From Coleophoma eucalyptorum (Eukaryota > Ascomycota > Leotiomycetes > Helotiales > Dermateaceae), in assembly GCA_026120035.1 (NCBI GenBank), contig JALRME010000048.1, positions 124,001-188,000 of the forward strand: a stretch of 64,000 nt of DNA, given 5' to 3'. This document shows positions 22,893 through 35,738 of this stretch, piece by piece; position 1 is the stretch's first letter; each line of letters starts with the position of its first letter. The notes under the pieces were generated by a model, which saw only the letters and a list, made by a program, of their open reading frames with translations, searched no databases and had not been told where the DNA came from. Made by a program: the position numbers and the translations under genes.

Positions 22893-24012
22893 ATGTTCCA
22901 CGTCCCGAGTCCGACCTCCTTGGTCTTCACTAAAGATTCACAACCGATCAAATTATCCTTAGAGCCCGAGCGACCATCAAACTTCTACGTGCACCCAAAT
23001 GTTTACTTGAATACCGAAGACGAGCTCAAGGGGACAGGGACAGTATCCAAAGCCGATGTGAAAAAGGGTACATTGCTCTTTATCGATAACCCATACTCCA
23101 TAATTCCCACAGCTGCACCTGGAAGCAGCACCCAATATTCTCACCCCCTCTGTAGCCGGCTGCAGTGTAGTCGAGAGGTTGACATTAGCAGCGCAGCCAC
23201 AGTCTCTTGCCACTGCATCACGGAAGTCGTCTGGTGCAATTCCGAATGTCGGGAGCTAGGAAATGCAGAACATGATTTCGAATGTGCATGGTTGAAGACA
23301 CACGCGACGTCTATCCGTCAAGAAATCATCGAACCTGATTTTTTCTCTCTGTGGCTGATAGTACGGACTCTCGCCCAGCGCGAGTTGGAACTATCATCTC
23401 CTTCAGTCTCGACTACCGGACCCAACGGAACCTTCGCATGTGATTGGAATGTTATTTGCGGACTGCGATCCAATGAGGATCAACTGCAACCACTTAAGGT
23501 GAAGGGCTGGAGATCGCTTGCTGAAAGATATCTAGTGGGAGAACATTCCATGCTCCGACACTCGCTTGATGTCGAGGAGATGTTGACACTCATGTGCCAA
23601 GTGGAAATAAATCACTACGATCTATGGACGCAGCTCATTGGAGTCTATCCTCTGCCAGCTGTGCCTGTCAATAGAGCCGAGAGCTGCTTTGCATATGCAA
23701 TGTACCTCCGGACGCCATTCTTGAATCATTCCTGCGACCCAAGTGTAAGTTCTATTTTAATTTGATCTTTTCTTTTTGAGAGTTAAAGCTGATGATGCTA
23801 TATTGCAGTTAATGCATCAGCCAGACGATAACGGTCGGATGGTTTTTCATGCAACAAGATTCATTCCTGCTGGTGAAGAGTTCTCTATAGCTTATTTCGA
23901 CTTGGCTGAGCCAAAATATAAAGATGTGAAAGAGAGGAGAGCATATTTGGAAGACGAATTCTGTTTTACATGTGTTTGTCCTAGGTGTTTACGAGAGTCA
24001 GGCGAGATTTAA
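22893..24012 (+). CDS. SET-domain protein (SMYD-like)
   Basis: Two exons, 22893-23744 and 23809-24012, with a 64-nt intron (GTAAGT...TTGCAG) encode 351 aa. The N-terminal SET part (GTGTVSKADVKKGTLLF) is followed by a Cys/His-rich MYND-like segment (PLCSRLQCS, CHCITEVVWCNSEC, HDFEC), an intervening helical region, then the SET core FLNHSCDPS, the SAM/lysine pocket part AGEEFSIAYFDL and a post-SET cluster FCFTCVCPRC. This order (split SET around MYND) is that of SMYD-family lysine methyltransferases. The substrate could be a histone or another protein. The NHSC motif and the GEE...YFDL Tyr are intact, so activity is plausible. Confidence 0.85.
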
Positions 24013-25487
24013 GAATAGAGAATGAATTCTAGGCAGACTAGAGTCAACTAATTTTTCATAATTAGTTTGATTTATAACTAGCCCTATACTTGTATCCAGT
24101 TGGTTCTAGTTATCTTTCAGGTAGAGTTCTAGATCTAGTGTTAACTTAAACTAAGGTTTACAATTTCTATATCCGAATCCTTGATCTTATTTAAGATTCT
24201 AAATAGAAGTCTCATACCTACATTAGCGCCCTAATAATATACCCATAGGAAAATAATAGATTGGAAATCGAATAACTCTAACCTTAGTCTATGTCGGAAT
24301 GTTATTTACAGGTCAATCACGAGACCTAGCCACTTGTTACATACAATATCATTAGCAAGGGAGGTATTTATACCTCTTTGCCTAACACCCTCTTCAATAT
24401 ACATGAATCTATTAATTATGAACTCAAACTGTACCTGTTTGACATACTAGTCACTTATTTACGTACCTGACGTTAACCAACAGTCTATTTAGGCAACTAA
24501 TACTAAAGCGTCGTCCGTCTAAGGATAGGTTTACGATACCTCTACATCTACTACTAGGCTCTAATTACACTAAGCTAATAGATTCACACTAATATGTTTA
24601 GTTAATTTTATTTCCTTATTCGTATTGTGGTGAGATTTGAGTTAGTGTGTAGTCAGAATACACAGTAATAGCAGGGACAAGATTTGGCCAACGGAGCTAA
24701 AGTAATTAGGTAAAAAAGACGTAATTTTGGGCGTGTGAAGTGAAATTATAGTAATTAATTTGCTTAGTGCTTTCCAAAAGAACAAAGGGAATTAACAGGA
24801 GGTAAAAATTATAAGTTGCTAGTACTAACCACCCAAGCATACAGGTACTTGAAATTTCATATTTAGGTAGATCAGGTGACCTAGAGGCTGAGGATTGGCT
24901 GGATATATTACTCTGATGGAAAAGACATGTTTATTTGTACGAATTTCAATCGATTTAAGTACGTAATTGTGAACCCTAGAACACGACTTACGATGTAAGT
25001 CGTATTTGTTTGCCAAGACTAGGTAGCAAAATTTTTTGTTTAGTAGTTTAATATAAATGCCTTTAGGTTCACAACTACCTTACAAGGCAATAATATAATA
25101 GTTAAAGATTTAATATGATAAAGTATACTGAAACTTTTAAAGTTAAGTCAAGTTAAACTGAGTAATCCAGTGTATTATCTTAGTGTCCTAGCCTGCCCCT
25201 CCAGATTTGGTGGCACCTTTTAAGCCCCACTCAACCCCTCGCCGCCTTGCTATACGCTCATTATAGGCCGACCATGCCAGCTCATTTTCTCTTATTGCCC
25301 CCTCTCAAATCTAGCTTCTTCTATCAGAAGGGGTGGCCCGATGATTAGTACATTAGCGCCTTGGACATCGATATCTTATGCCAAGATAATTTCTCTAGCA
25401 AGATCCCTATAAAACATAGGCTTCCCTCTTCGCCTTATTAAATATAAACATAACAAGGCATTACCACCAAGCCTCTTTACATCGGCC
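24013..25487. other. AT-rich intergenic region with dispersed repeat
   Basis: No gene. Contains a copy of the dispersed repeat (CACGAGACCTAGCCACTTG and GGAGGTATTTATACCTC, about 24305-24390), inverted relative to the copy at 14480-14560. The sequence is rich in TA and poor in CG, as expected for RIP-affected DNA. Confidence 0.55.
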
Positions 25488-26720
25488 ATGGAAGAAGTTC
25501 ACCAAGGGCAGATGCTATTGTCGATTGAACGGAATCCTGGTCTCAAAATCTCGAAAGTCGTCGGTGGATTGGCCAGCAATAATTATTCAAGCTACAAACC
25601 GCTTGAAAATAGCCGTGCAGAGGAGCATATCCGACTGCTATTGATTTTGCCGGCAACTGACGACGATGAGGATATTTGTGCATTCTGACGAATGTGCACA
25701 TTCATTAGAAACACCTTGAATATATCGCAATTTCGTTTACTTGGGGGAATGCTCGGGCACAAAACAGTATCAACCTGTTTCATCATGAAGGACTGGGCTT
25801 CTCTGATTGGAACCAGAAATAAGGCGACTCTAAAACCGTCACCATGTCTGTGTCTTCCAGAGACAAGTTTTTTGTAACGGATAATCTACTCGATGTGCTA
25901 AAGAGGCTATAGCGTTGCTGGAATAGCAATGCGGCATATAACAAAGAAGGAAAATGGGGACCAGTATGGATCGACGCGCTTTGCATCAATCAGGGGGGTT
26001 TGGACAAGAGAGCGAGCCAGGTGAAGTTGATGGGGAGCATTTACTCCAACGCAAAGCTGGTATGGAGATTGGGTTGTTACGAACAATGAACATCCGTCAT
26101 GGGCGCTGTGGTCGACTGGTGGCTGATATGGATCCTCATATAGTCTCGTCATGGCAGATATAGGGTTTGATTTAGCATCAGCATTAGGCATATATAGTAT
26201 GGCGGTAAACATGGTAGACTCTACAGACAGCAGAATAGAAAAAGAGGACGTGCTATCGCCGGCAGGTAATCGAATTGGGCCTGTCAAATCTGTCTCTGTC
26301 TGTCAGCTCAAAATCGTAGAAAAGAGTATGGATAGCCAGGAAAGAAAAGACAAAAGTCAAGAGGAGAGTCCGGAGAGTGAAGAAGAGAACCAAGAGGATT
26401 AAGAGGATCAAGGGAAGGATCAAATAAAACAAGAAAACGATCAACCAGAAAACCGCTATAACGGCCAGCAAAACGTCGAAAAAATGTATCAAGAGCAGTC
26501 AAGCGAATCAGGAGATGATGCTGTCCAAGAAGGTTATGATGTGGTGGGAGTATCGATGCAGCTTAGCCACCCATTTTTAGAGGATGAGATCGTTTCAGGA
26601 GGACTCGTCAATTTGTGGAAGACGGTCAAGCCCGCGGAATTCCAAGTAGACAGCGACGACGTAGTACGGACGCTTACACAAGAGTGGCTTGGGCGGAAAG
26701 GCGGTCGATATGAAGGATGA
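25488..26720 (+). pseudogene. HET-domain gene with multiple stops
   Basis: ATG at 25488 starts a typical HET leader (YKPLENSRAEEHIRLLLILP). After a break near 25685 the HET core continues in another frame: EYIAISFTWGNARAQN, VTDNLLDVLKRL, GPVWIDALCINQGGLDKRA and QVKLMGSIYSNAKLVW. In-frame stops interrupt it near 25824 and 25912, with further breaks after 26080. The downstream stretch is a low-complexity acidic/Gln-rich tail (QEESPESEEENQED) broken by a stop at about 26399. No splice sites rescue these breaks. It is a dead HET gene next to the intact HET gene on the opposite strand. Confidence 0.8.
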
Positions 26721-27504
26721 GAGGAAGAGATGTTTCGAGATTTCGTAGAGACACTTTTGCTTAGAAAAAATCATGATTTACTGATGAAGGTTGAGGATCT
26801 GAAAATGTGAGAACAATTGTGTGTATATTTTCTTGTATATATTTTCTTGTATGGAATTGGACTGTTGAGCCATAACTATAGTATTAGATATTGTAGTAGG
26901 GTTTGAATAAGCTCAGACACCTTTCTTTTTCTTACTCCCCAAGTTTTCTTTTATATTGCCACATTGATTTCGGCATATATTCAAGAATAACTTTCTTTTG
27001 TTCATCGTATAGTGGAATGAAGCTTGTTATAGGTAGCTTGGTGAAAGCCAGATAGCTCGAACCAGTTAGACGATCCTCATAGCCCCTTCGAAAGAAATAG
27101 GTGGCTACCTACCATGCTGCTTGATTGACTGCTAATGCAAGCCCTCTAAGAACCGTCATAATTCGGATCGCCTCCTTGCAATTTTCGCTATTATAAGGCA
27201 GCATTGACTAAGCCATGAATAATCAAGTCGCTCTTCATCACTCCATTTCAGGTGTGATGATCATATCACCGAGTCTGCGTGTTCCTACATGCCTGCTAGT
27301 GATAAGAACGGCGCACTTGTTTCCTAGGCTCTTTAGCCACGTTCCATAAAATGTCATACGGCATCGTCACCTTGGGGAATGAAGGAGCCAAGATCAGTCA
27401 GGTACCTCCGTCTAACCCCTCTGGAGGCATGTTAGTACTGGCTCACATGGCACTTGTAGAAGTCGAACCCATAGGAACATCCCAACTATTTATACTGCAC
27501 ATGA
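26721..27504. other. Intergenic with an unidentified minus-strand gene remnant
   Basis: Between about 26930 and 27190 the minus strand encodes EAIRIMTVLRGLALAVNQAAW, a stop, then FFRRGYEDRLTGSSYLAF and ending MPKSMWQYKRKLGE before TAA. It reads like the C-terminal end of a protein but I cannot name the family and find no start. The rest appears non-coding. Confidence 0.4.
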
Positions 27505-30385
27505 TTATACTATCTTAAAGCTATACTGCTGGAACCCCCGCTTGTGTGTATTTCCTAGCTCAAGGTAATCATCCCAGGTGATCGTAGACTCTTCACTCTC
27601 CGGACAATCGTACTGTTTCCAGACGAAAAAGGTACCAACCCGCCTATAGGTTCCCCGTTCGCTAGCAATCCGCTCAAGCAGTAGGCCATCAAGGTACATA
27701 TGATCCTTGGACTTATGAGATCTTCCTCTCCAGATTCCCTCGATTGGGACAGTGAAGTACTTGCCGGATGCACGTTCTGGAAGCACGTCGAAATAAGCTT
27801 CGCCCTCAATACGATACTTGCCGATGGTTGTCTGGAACATCTCATTTTGTCCACCGATTTCAGAAAGAGATTGGTAGAGGCTGAGGGTACTTCGAGCAAG
27901 GCCTCCTCTAACCAATAAATGGCCACCAGTAATTGGGCTAAAGCTATCTCCAGCTCTGAGGTGGTCGAGAGGACATTCCAATATACTAACCAGAGCCTCG
28001 GATCCGATACCTAGGTATTTAGACCATATTCCTTCGTTAATATTGGAAGAAATCGGGCCATTTACTGCCGCCCAAGACCAGGAAGGCGCTCGATAGCTTT
28101 CAGGGTATGACGGCTTATGATAGCCGGTTTCGATCACTGTTTTCCAGAGGAGGTTGCGTGGGAGTTCTTTCTTCCATAATCCTGCTATGTATTCACTTTT
28201 CAAAAAGGTCTGTTTGAATCGAGCGAGACCGGAAATGGCAACGAGCTTATCTCTCTCGTGTGTCAAGCTACAACGTGAATATCTATTCACAAATTTTGCC
28301 CAAGGTTGGAGCATGACATCGTCGAAGGAATCAGTATAGCCGGTCTGTCCTTCAAATCGTCTCTGCTTGTGACATCCCCAGATAATCTGATCTTCACAAA
28401 AGTGTAGCGTTCTTGGGGCAAGAATTCGTTCTTGTAGGACCCAAGCCCGTTCACTCAGTTGTGATTTTTCGACGGCTCGTTCCCAGACCTCGTCTGTTTC
28501 CTGGAGAAACTCTAGTACCCGCCCAGAAATATCGGATGGCGGTTTGATTATAGTTCGCGATATACGTTCAGGGTCTCGTTGACAGAACAAGCCGGCTTGG
28601 CTATTTGTACCGTATGCTGCAGCTAGATTAAGCATAGAGAAGGCATATATGCTCCCCATAAGCGCGGATTCCCTAGCCCAGTCAGTAGCATCGTCTTGGA
28701 TGATACAAAGGCTATCAATCCAAAGATAACGACACTTGAACCATTTCTTAGTGACTAAGATAGCATCTTTAAAAGTTTGAGGTAGTTCGTCGTATGGTAC
28801 CTTGTGCTCGAATTCCGACAAGCAAGCAGTTTGCAGTTTAGTTATAGGAGCGGCTCCCCAGCAGTGGCTGAGAGTTATGTAGCTTGTATCTCGGGGTAAG
28901 CTCTTGGTATTACGGAGCCTGAGATCAGTAGAAGTCCTTAAATCCAGCAGACGACTCGGCAATCTTCTTGGAATGACCGATCTGCGATAAATAGAGGCAG
29001 GATCTATATTAGGGCTGAGCTCTTGCAATAGATGCATGTCACAGGATTGTGGTCGAAACCGATCAAAGCACAGGTCTTCATCCTCGCAATCTTTCAGCCA
29101 GCCTCTCGCAAGATCCATACAGGCTCTGGACTTGGTACTTGAGGTCGGCATCTTGGCCGTGATTTCATCTATAAGCTCAGTTATCATTTCATCATCGCTC
29201 TCCAGACCTTCGTCAAGAAGGCCGAGTTCCGAAGCTGAATCTGGTTTCTTAAATTTTAGATGGGTATTTTTCATTATCCGAAGCTCCTTGTACATACCGT
29301 CAATGGTGCAATGTACCGACCTTCGTGCAACAAAGTTTCCATCCCTTTCTGGATCACAGCCATAGTAGTATGTAAATGAGACGTAACCGGAGCCGATCAA
29401 TCGCGGCCAGTAGTAGCCTGTCACATAATCTCTCGAAGAGTTCTTGATCTCAGACAACTCTCGTACTGAGAGCTGCTTCAGGTGGAATTTGCATAACTTG
29501 CAGCCTTGTTTTGATCCAGCCTCCATATCGGACAGTTTGTGAGCGGGGGTATCGAGAGCACCGGTCTTTGAAGAAATTAGACTCGCCAACTTAGCCTTTG
29601 TCTCTTTCTTCCCACAATTTTCGCACCGTCGCGGTCTCTGAGTTTCGAATTCAGGTCTGCCCGAGGCAATGCAGCCATGGCATTTTGGATGCCGTTCAAG
29701 GAGGTCTGGCTCATCCGGTCTGGGAAGACAGTAAATCTTCGGATCAGTCTCATCGTCGTCTTCTACAGATAATGGCACAAGAATTCCTTGACCATGCTTC
29801 TCGTGGTTCTCATTTGTTCCATTTTCTTCCCCGCTCTCCGAATCATCCCAAGGCCGAAGTAAGGAGGCAAGGTAGTGTTTATGTTCTTGAAGGATATCTT
29901 CCTGCGATTGGCCCGATTCAGATTCTGTACCAGAAGCAAGAGAGTTAGAGTCCTCAAAATCACCCTCACTACCTGATAAAGCTGAGCTCTGAACATTCCT
30001 ATCATCGCTACCATCTGTGGATTCGGTTGCAGCACAATCCAATGGATCAGCGTAACTATATGACTATAAATTCTCAGCGACCTACTAGATTAATTTCCGC
30101 CGAGCCGCTATTACTTACATCCTCATCTCCATATATACTGCAACTGTTGGAGCTAAAGTCTTCGAGGGCTTCAAGATAGGCAGGTGGGGTCTGGAGTGAG
30201 TGATTAAAAGCAGCAGAGATATTTGTTCCACTGGGCCTAAAACCACCTCTATCCCACATATCGTGAGGTCGTACACGGAACCCAAACATTTCCCGTATAA
30301 CTTCGAGATCACTATTAGTCACAATAGGCTTGCTGAAAATAATTGACATGACGTCCTGGCATGGAACGCATGTGGTGTGCGCCAT
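27505..30385 (-). CDS. HET-domain protein, intact, 941 aa
   Basis: Two exons, 30119-30385 and 27505-30063, with a 55-nt intron (GTAAGT...TTATAG), joining in frame. ATG at 30385 (MAHTTCVPCQD). Order of parts: an acidic Ser-rich N-terminal region; a Cys-rich segment (CHGCIASG, RRCENCGKK) and CKLCKFH that could bind metal; and the HET domain at about residues 480-640 with ITLSHCWGAAP, LPQTFKDAILVTKKW, YLWIDSLCIIQDD and WVLQERILAPRTLHF. The C-terminal 300 residues resemble the usual long HET-protein tail (APSWSWAAV). HET proteins of this CWG/LWIDSLCI type are candidate incompatibility or innate-immunity executioners. It is divergently transcribed from an AAA+ ATPase 612 bp away. A partial antisense-oriented copy of its HET region lies at 33551-33675. 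Confidence 0.88.
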
Positions 30386-30996
30386 CAGTAAATCTGGTGT
30401 CAAGTAGCCGGGGAATTTTCTGGACCGGATAGAAAACTCTTTGAGAACCCGGAAAATACTTTTATAGAATCAAGCTTAGCTGCGGGCACTCGTTGTCTGA
30501 TATGGTTATTATTAATGTGGCTGTACAGCAGTATCCTAGTTGTGTCAAGGAGGGTCTTCATGTACAGGAGCCCCCACTCACAACGACACCGAGCTTCATG
30601 CAGAGGCGGAGCAATTCTACCGACCTATGAGAGCCTTGACAGCTGGCAGCATTTTCTGCGCCTACAGAATTCTATAGCGGCTGACCAGTAAGCAGCGAAT
30701 AATATTCCTTAATTATTATACCGGGAAGTATGGCTGTGCAAGGCTCCAGGCACCACCGCCTCTTTCGTTCAAAGTAAGCAAGGCTATACTCTTATAGTTT
30801 CAATGGAGGTCATATTTTTCCTTCGTCGTTGACTTCTCTAACTTTTATCTTTAGATAGCCTCTGGCAGCAACGCATCGCAAAAGAACATCAGTTTCGAGT
30901 GTATCTGAGGTAGAGCATATTAATAGAGGGAGGTGAGTTATTTGATTCTAATAGCTTACTGAAATGAACTAACAATATGAGTAGAAGACCGGGATT
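30386..30996. promoter_or_regulatory. Divergent promoter between HET and AAA+ genes
   Basis: 611 bp between start codons of the two outward-facing genes. No defined motif is recognised; shared regulation is possible from the arrangement only. Confidence 0.4.
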
Positions 30997-33596
30997 ATGG
31001 AAAATGCCGCGAATAATCCAATCTTCGACGAAGATCCTCAGAAGGTAAAGCCTGGAACTGAAGACCAGGTGAACAAAAGGATGAGCATAGATTTCTTTGT
31101 TTGACCTTTTTCAGACATCATGGTCGCTTACTGGTTCTAGGGTCCCTCAAATTTCGAAGCCATAGGCGCCCAAGAGTCAAGTGCCAGCTATCCAGGCCTA
31201 TCTTCGGAGTCGACCATTGTGAACGAATCGCAACCAGCAGCAAAGCCTGGGACTGATACGGATCCGGCTCAAGGTGAGATCCCAGCTTCAAAAATCACCC
31301 GGCTAGATGAGACGTATGTATACATGAGATCCATCAAAAAGGAGATGCTGATATATAACGCTCTTTCAGTTTTGACATGTGAGTAAAGTTCTTACAGGTT
31401 TTGTGAAATAAAATCTCATTTTCCAGGATTCTGCATCGATACAAGAAAACCAGAACCGCCGCTATTACAATACCCAGAAAGTCTCGTAAACCACCCGCAC
31501 TTATCATTCGCCGGGTTATGGACTTCCGTGGTGAATATCTGCACACCAGGATTGATATTGAAAGTGATTTTCTTTGCAATATACTTCTCGAGATCAATAA
31601 AGACGTAAAGGACCTGAGAATAAGGATAAAGCCACCCGTTGTAAGTAACGGTATTTGTTGGACATGGGCTTAAAAGTTGACGGGACTCCCCAATAGAGTG
31701 CTCCGGACATGTTCTTCTATTCCTTAGGGGCCTTGAAGCGTCGCCAGGAAGTCGAGTTTGCGAAGGGCAACATAAAGGGAGTTGCAGATATCAAAGCTGC
31801 AATAGCCTTTTCGGAGGACTTCCATAAAGAAACGCTAACAAGTCTCCAAAACCTGTCGGTAACCAAAGAGATTACGTGGGACATACTCTGGGCGATCTTT
31901 CGCCCCAATGTGATGGTATACTCACACAATGCGCTGACAGGCTCGAAGCAGGTACTTCGGGTTGTTCATTGTAGAAAACATTTTCATGACCCCGATGAGC
32001 CACACACTCCACCGTACTGGGCACTGGTCTGCCAATATGTTGTTCTTGGAGGGTCACTGGATGATGATTCCAAGACTCAGGCTGGGTACGCCCGTACCAG
32101 CTTCAAATTCACCGAGTTTGAAGGTGCCAAAGAAATAGCAAGTTTAGATACATACCCTCTCGAATTTGTGGAAGACAACGAAATGGTACAAAAATATCTC
32201 ATTGAGAGGGGAAAGAAATATATAAGCCTGACTGGACTACGACATTTGAAAACAGCCGGGACCGCCGTTAGAATGATACCGAATGATGACGAGTTTGGGC
32301 ATGAGAAGTATACTGTAAACTCCCAAATTTCGTTGTCTCCTTTCGTTCCCTTCGCTCCGTATTTCTTAATCTTAATCATAGCCACTATTTCTGATATAAG
32401 TATAGAGTAGGGGTCGAGTTATGATTGACTGTGCGGGATTCGCTGTATATAATCCCGAAAGTTCGTTGAATGCCGAACTTGACGAAGAGATCCCAATAGA
32501 CGACCTGAATGACAACGACTATCTGATCTGCACTCCTATGGTACTTGGCTTCAGCTTGAAAGATAAAGTCTGGGGTGAGTACCGAAACTACATCAAAAGT
32601 TACACCGCGAGCTAACTCCCAGAAGGTGGATTTGCTGTGAGTCAGTTGGAGGAACTCAAATATAACCACGAGGCTTTCGATTCTTTGGTCATTGATTCTG
32701 CACGGAAGTCCATTATCTTCTCTCTGGTCAACCAGCACTATAGAATGTCCAAGAATAGTAGCGATGTGATTGAAGGCAAAGGTCAAGGCCTTATCGGTCT
32801 TTTTGCTGGTGGTCCGGGATGCGGTAAGACTCTCACAGTTGAAGCCATTGCCGAAAAGACCCATAAGCCTTTGTACATGGTCAGTGCCGGTGAACTAGGT
32901 ATTGAGCCTGGGGAAATCGACAAACAACTCCGTCTGATATTGGATCTCTCATTCAGATGGAATGCTATACTTCTCTTGGATGAGGCAGATGTCTTTTTGC
33001 AGCGGCGAAGCACTCTCGACACAAGAAGGAATGCAATGGTGTCGATTTTCCTCCGACAGCTCGAATACTACCAGGGAGTTATGTTTTTGACCACCAATAG
33101 AGCGGAAGAATGCGATCCTGCCTTCGAGAGTATATAGGAGTACACTTTCCTTGATGCAATGTTCACTAACTCCGCCCAGGCCGGATCCACTACTCTATGT
33201 TCTTCCCACAACTTGGGTTTGATGCGCGTAAAACGTTGTGGAAAGTCTTCCTAGACAGAGCTGGATTGTCGGAGTACAACCTCCCTATGCTTGCAACCCA
33301 CATCTTGAATGGACGTCAGGTATTAAGCTTTCCACAAGTCATAACTGCTCGACAAATGACTCATAATTTCGCAGATACAAAATGTTGTAAAAACTGCACG
33401 AACTTTAGCCCAAGAGGAAGATGTTGCATTCAACGCATCTCACATACAGACAGTTCTTGATGTTGGAAGCGCATGGACGGCTGCATCGACGGAGAGTGGA
33501 CACGTGATCAGTGTGCAGGAACATAAACAAACAAGCAGTGACAAAATAACCTGGCTTGGCTGTTTGTACCGCGTACTGCGGCTAGATTTAGAATAG
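30997..33596 (+). CDS. AAA+ ATPase, nine exons with a 9-nt micro-exon
   Basis: Hand-spliced exons 30997-31068, 31141-31313, 31370-31378, 31427-31640, 31697-32307, 32411-32574, 32626-33129, 33180-33319, 33375-33596 give 702 aa with every phase matching. The 9-nt exon joins LDETFDMILHRY. N-terminal half: a conserved fungal region (RRVMDFRGEYLHTRIDIESD). Then GRVMIDCAGFAVYNP, and the ATPase core with Walker A GGPGCGKT (about residue 477), Walker B AILLLDEADVFL, sensor VMFLTTNRAEECDPAFESRIHYS with the Arg finger. This is the single-ATPase-domain family common in filamentous fungi, function largely unknown. The C terminus is odd: the last codons (TWLGCLYRVLRLDLE) and the stop are encoded by an antisense HET fragment, so the original end was probably replaced. 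Confidence 0.85.
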
Positions 33597-33675
33597 AGAA
33601 GGCGTATATACTCCTAATAAGTGCGGGTTCCTCAGCTTATGCTACAATGTTATAGATGATACAAAGGCTAATCGA
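33551..33675 (-). pseudogene. HET-gene fragment at the AAA+ 3' end
   Basis: Plus-strand sequence here aligns with 28593-28715 of the intact HET gene (shared blocks GGCTTGGCT, TTTGTACCG, GCATAGAGAAGGC-like and GATGATACAAAGGCTA) with substitutions and small gaps. Read on the minus strand it is a piece of the conserved HET core, long decayed. It overlaps the end of the AAA+ coding sequence. Confidence 0.65.
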
Positions 33676-34032
33676 TTGTTATATCCCACTGTCACAGGAT
33701 GCGAGCGACACTCGCCTCGAGAAATCACTACTTATCTAAGGATTTCTATAGTATTTAAGAATACGAAGTTCCTAAGTAGATCGGAGCTTCGTACTCAACC
33801 CCAATTATTCATTTTATACACAGCCTTAGAACCCCTATCTTCTTCTTCCTATATAAAATTTTCTATGTGTTGAAAGCGGCAGTTAGCCCGTGCATGCACC
33901 GCTGAACTCGCGGGAGCGGTGGAAGGGGGGGGGGGGCGCCGCAAGAGCAAACCGACACCCTGAAATAGTAATTCTTGTAAGTTTATTAAAACTAAAATTT
34001 GATAATTTATCTATTATTCATTGTTTTCTACA
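33597..34032. other. Intergenic with G12 run
   Basis: After the HET fragment no gene is seen. A run of twelve G lies at 33925-33936, a likely weak point for sequencing accuracy. Confidence 0.55.
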
Positions 34033-35738
34033 CTACCATACATATCGGAAATGGCTATTCTGCTTATCGGTCAAGTCCTTGAAATCAGTGTCGAAATGCA
34101 CTCGCTCGCCTTGTGTGACATCGACCGTGTCCCTACGACGATTTTCCACCCAGCAATACGCCATATATATCGATATTAGGATCATACTCATAACGTATGA
34201 AAAGAGCATGGCTCCTATTCCTAGTGGGTACAAAGGCGCTTGCTCAGACAGGAAAAAGAATGGCCCCACAATATTAGAGACGCAGTAAGCAATGAATATG
34301 ATCGCGTTAACAGTGATCTTCTTCGTATATCCTGCAGTATTGGCAGCCACGATACCAACTGACACAATGTAAGGTCCTAGGTAGAAATATGCCATGAAAA
34401 GGGCTGTGAGACGGCTATGCAGTGCTGTGAGGGGTAGCGTGTACAAGAAGATCGTTGAGATCATACCGACGAGAAGCCCGCCTAACATAACAAAGCCACG
34501 AGCCTGGTATTTTGGGTAATGCTTGGCCATGATGTAAACGCTGCCATTGCAAATGTATGATGATGCTGTGGAGGTCAGGCCAACGACAATGAACAGCAAA
34601 CTGGCGGTTCGCGCATTGTAACCAAGACCACGAATAATGAGTGTTGAGAACTGTAACGCGACATTAGTTTAATGGTCTCCATTCGAACTATAGCCACGTA
34701 CCCCTCCTAATCCACCATTTGGAACGTTAATGAAAACATTAATGGCAAACATGAGCCATGTTTTAGCGTCCAAGAGAGCCTCTCGAAACTGTTCCCATTT
34801 CCACGTTTTGTTCTCAATCCCGGTCTGTCCTGCTCGCATACGATCGATGGCAATGGCTTTTTCGCGGTTATTTATAAATTTCGCATCGACCGGGTTATCT
34901 GGAAGAATGAGTGCAACAAAGATGCCGTATAGCACGGTGATGGATCCTGTAATCCAGAACAGAACACGCCAAGGATCAAACCACGTCCCGGTGATATAGC
35001 CAACCCTAAAACCATTTAGAACTATCTCAAGCGGGGGTGCAGGTATCTTACCCGTATCCAAGAGGACCGGTTACTAGAGTGCTCAAACCGGTGTAGAAAA
35101 TTCCAGTACGGAGCGGCTGCTCTTCTCTCTTGTACCACATACTAACAACTAGAAAGTTGCCCGGGGCGATGGGCGCTTCTAACATACCGAGCAGAACACG
35201 CATAGCTACAAATGCGGGAAAGCTCTTCGTGAAGCCAGTACCTATCAGGACAAGGCCCCATATGATTTGGAAAACTGCCATCGTCTTTGCGATGGGAAAG
35301 CGCTGCAAAAGTGTGCCAGATGGAAAGCACCATAACAGGTATCCGAAGTAGAAGGCACTGACAGCCCAGGAATATCGATTTCCTGTCATGTGAAGTTCTG
35401 ACTTTAAGCCATACCTGCGGAAGAAATAAGTAAAGGGGAAGCCTACAGTATGCGGTAACCTACAGAGCGGCCGTGCTAACTGTAGATTTGTCAATTGCAC
35501 CTAGGGTTATATTGACCCATAATATAGGTATCAAACGCTTGTCGAATCGCCACTTCAAAGCCTTCTCCTCCTTGGCAGTATAGTTAATTTCCTCCCCGGT
35601 CGATTCAAGAAAGGCCGCAGCGACGTCGAGGTCCTTCCTGGCCTTGTGGTTTGAAAGAGCTACAAAGACTGAGCCACGGTCGAAGTCAGACACCGGTGTG
35701 TCTGCAGCTGCTGCGGTCTTTATTTCATTTGAGCCCAT
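34033..35738 (-). CDS. MFS transporter, Dal5/allantoate-permease-like (ACS family)
   Basis: Four exons, 35464-35738, 35052-35414, 34702-35005 and 34033-34650, give 519 aa; introns of 49, 46 and 51 nt join in frame. ATG at 35738 (MGSNEIKTAAA). Family marks: WRFDKRLIPILWVNITLGAIDK entering segment 1, FPSGTLLQRFPIAKTM, RVLLGMLEAPIAPG, MWYKREEQPLRTGIFYTG, LPDNPVDAKFI with RMRAGQTGIENK in the central loop, and NTAGYTKKITVNAIIFIAYCVSNIVGP late in the protein. This places it in the anion:cation symporter group that includes yeast Dal5, Tna1 and vitamin transporters; the plasma membrane is the likely site. Substrate unknown. A second member of the same group lies at 41112-43079 with the regulator gene and the SnoaL-like gene between them. 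Confidence 0.87.
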
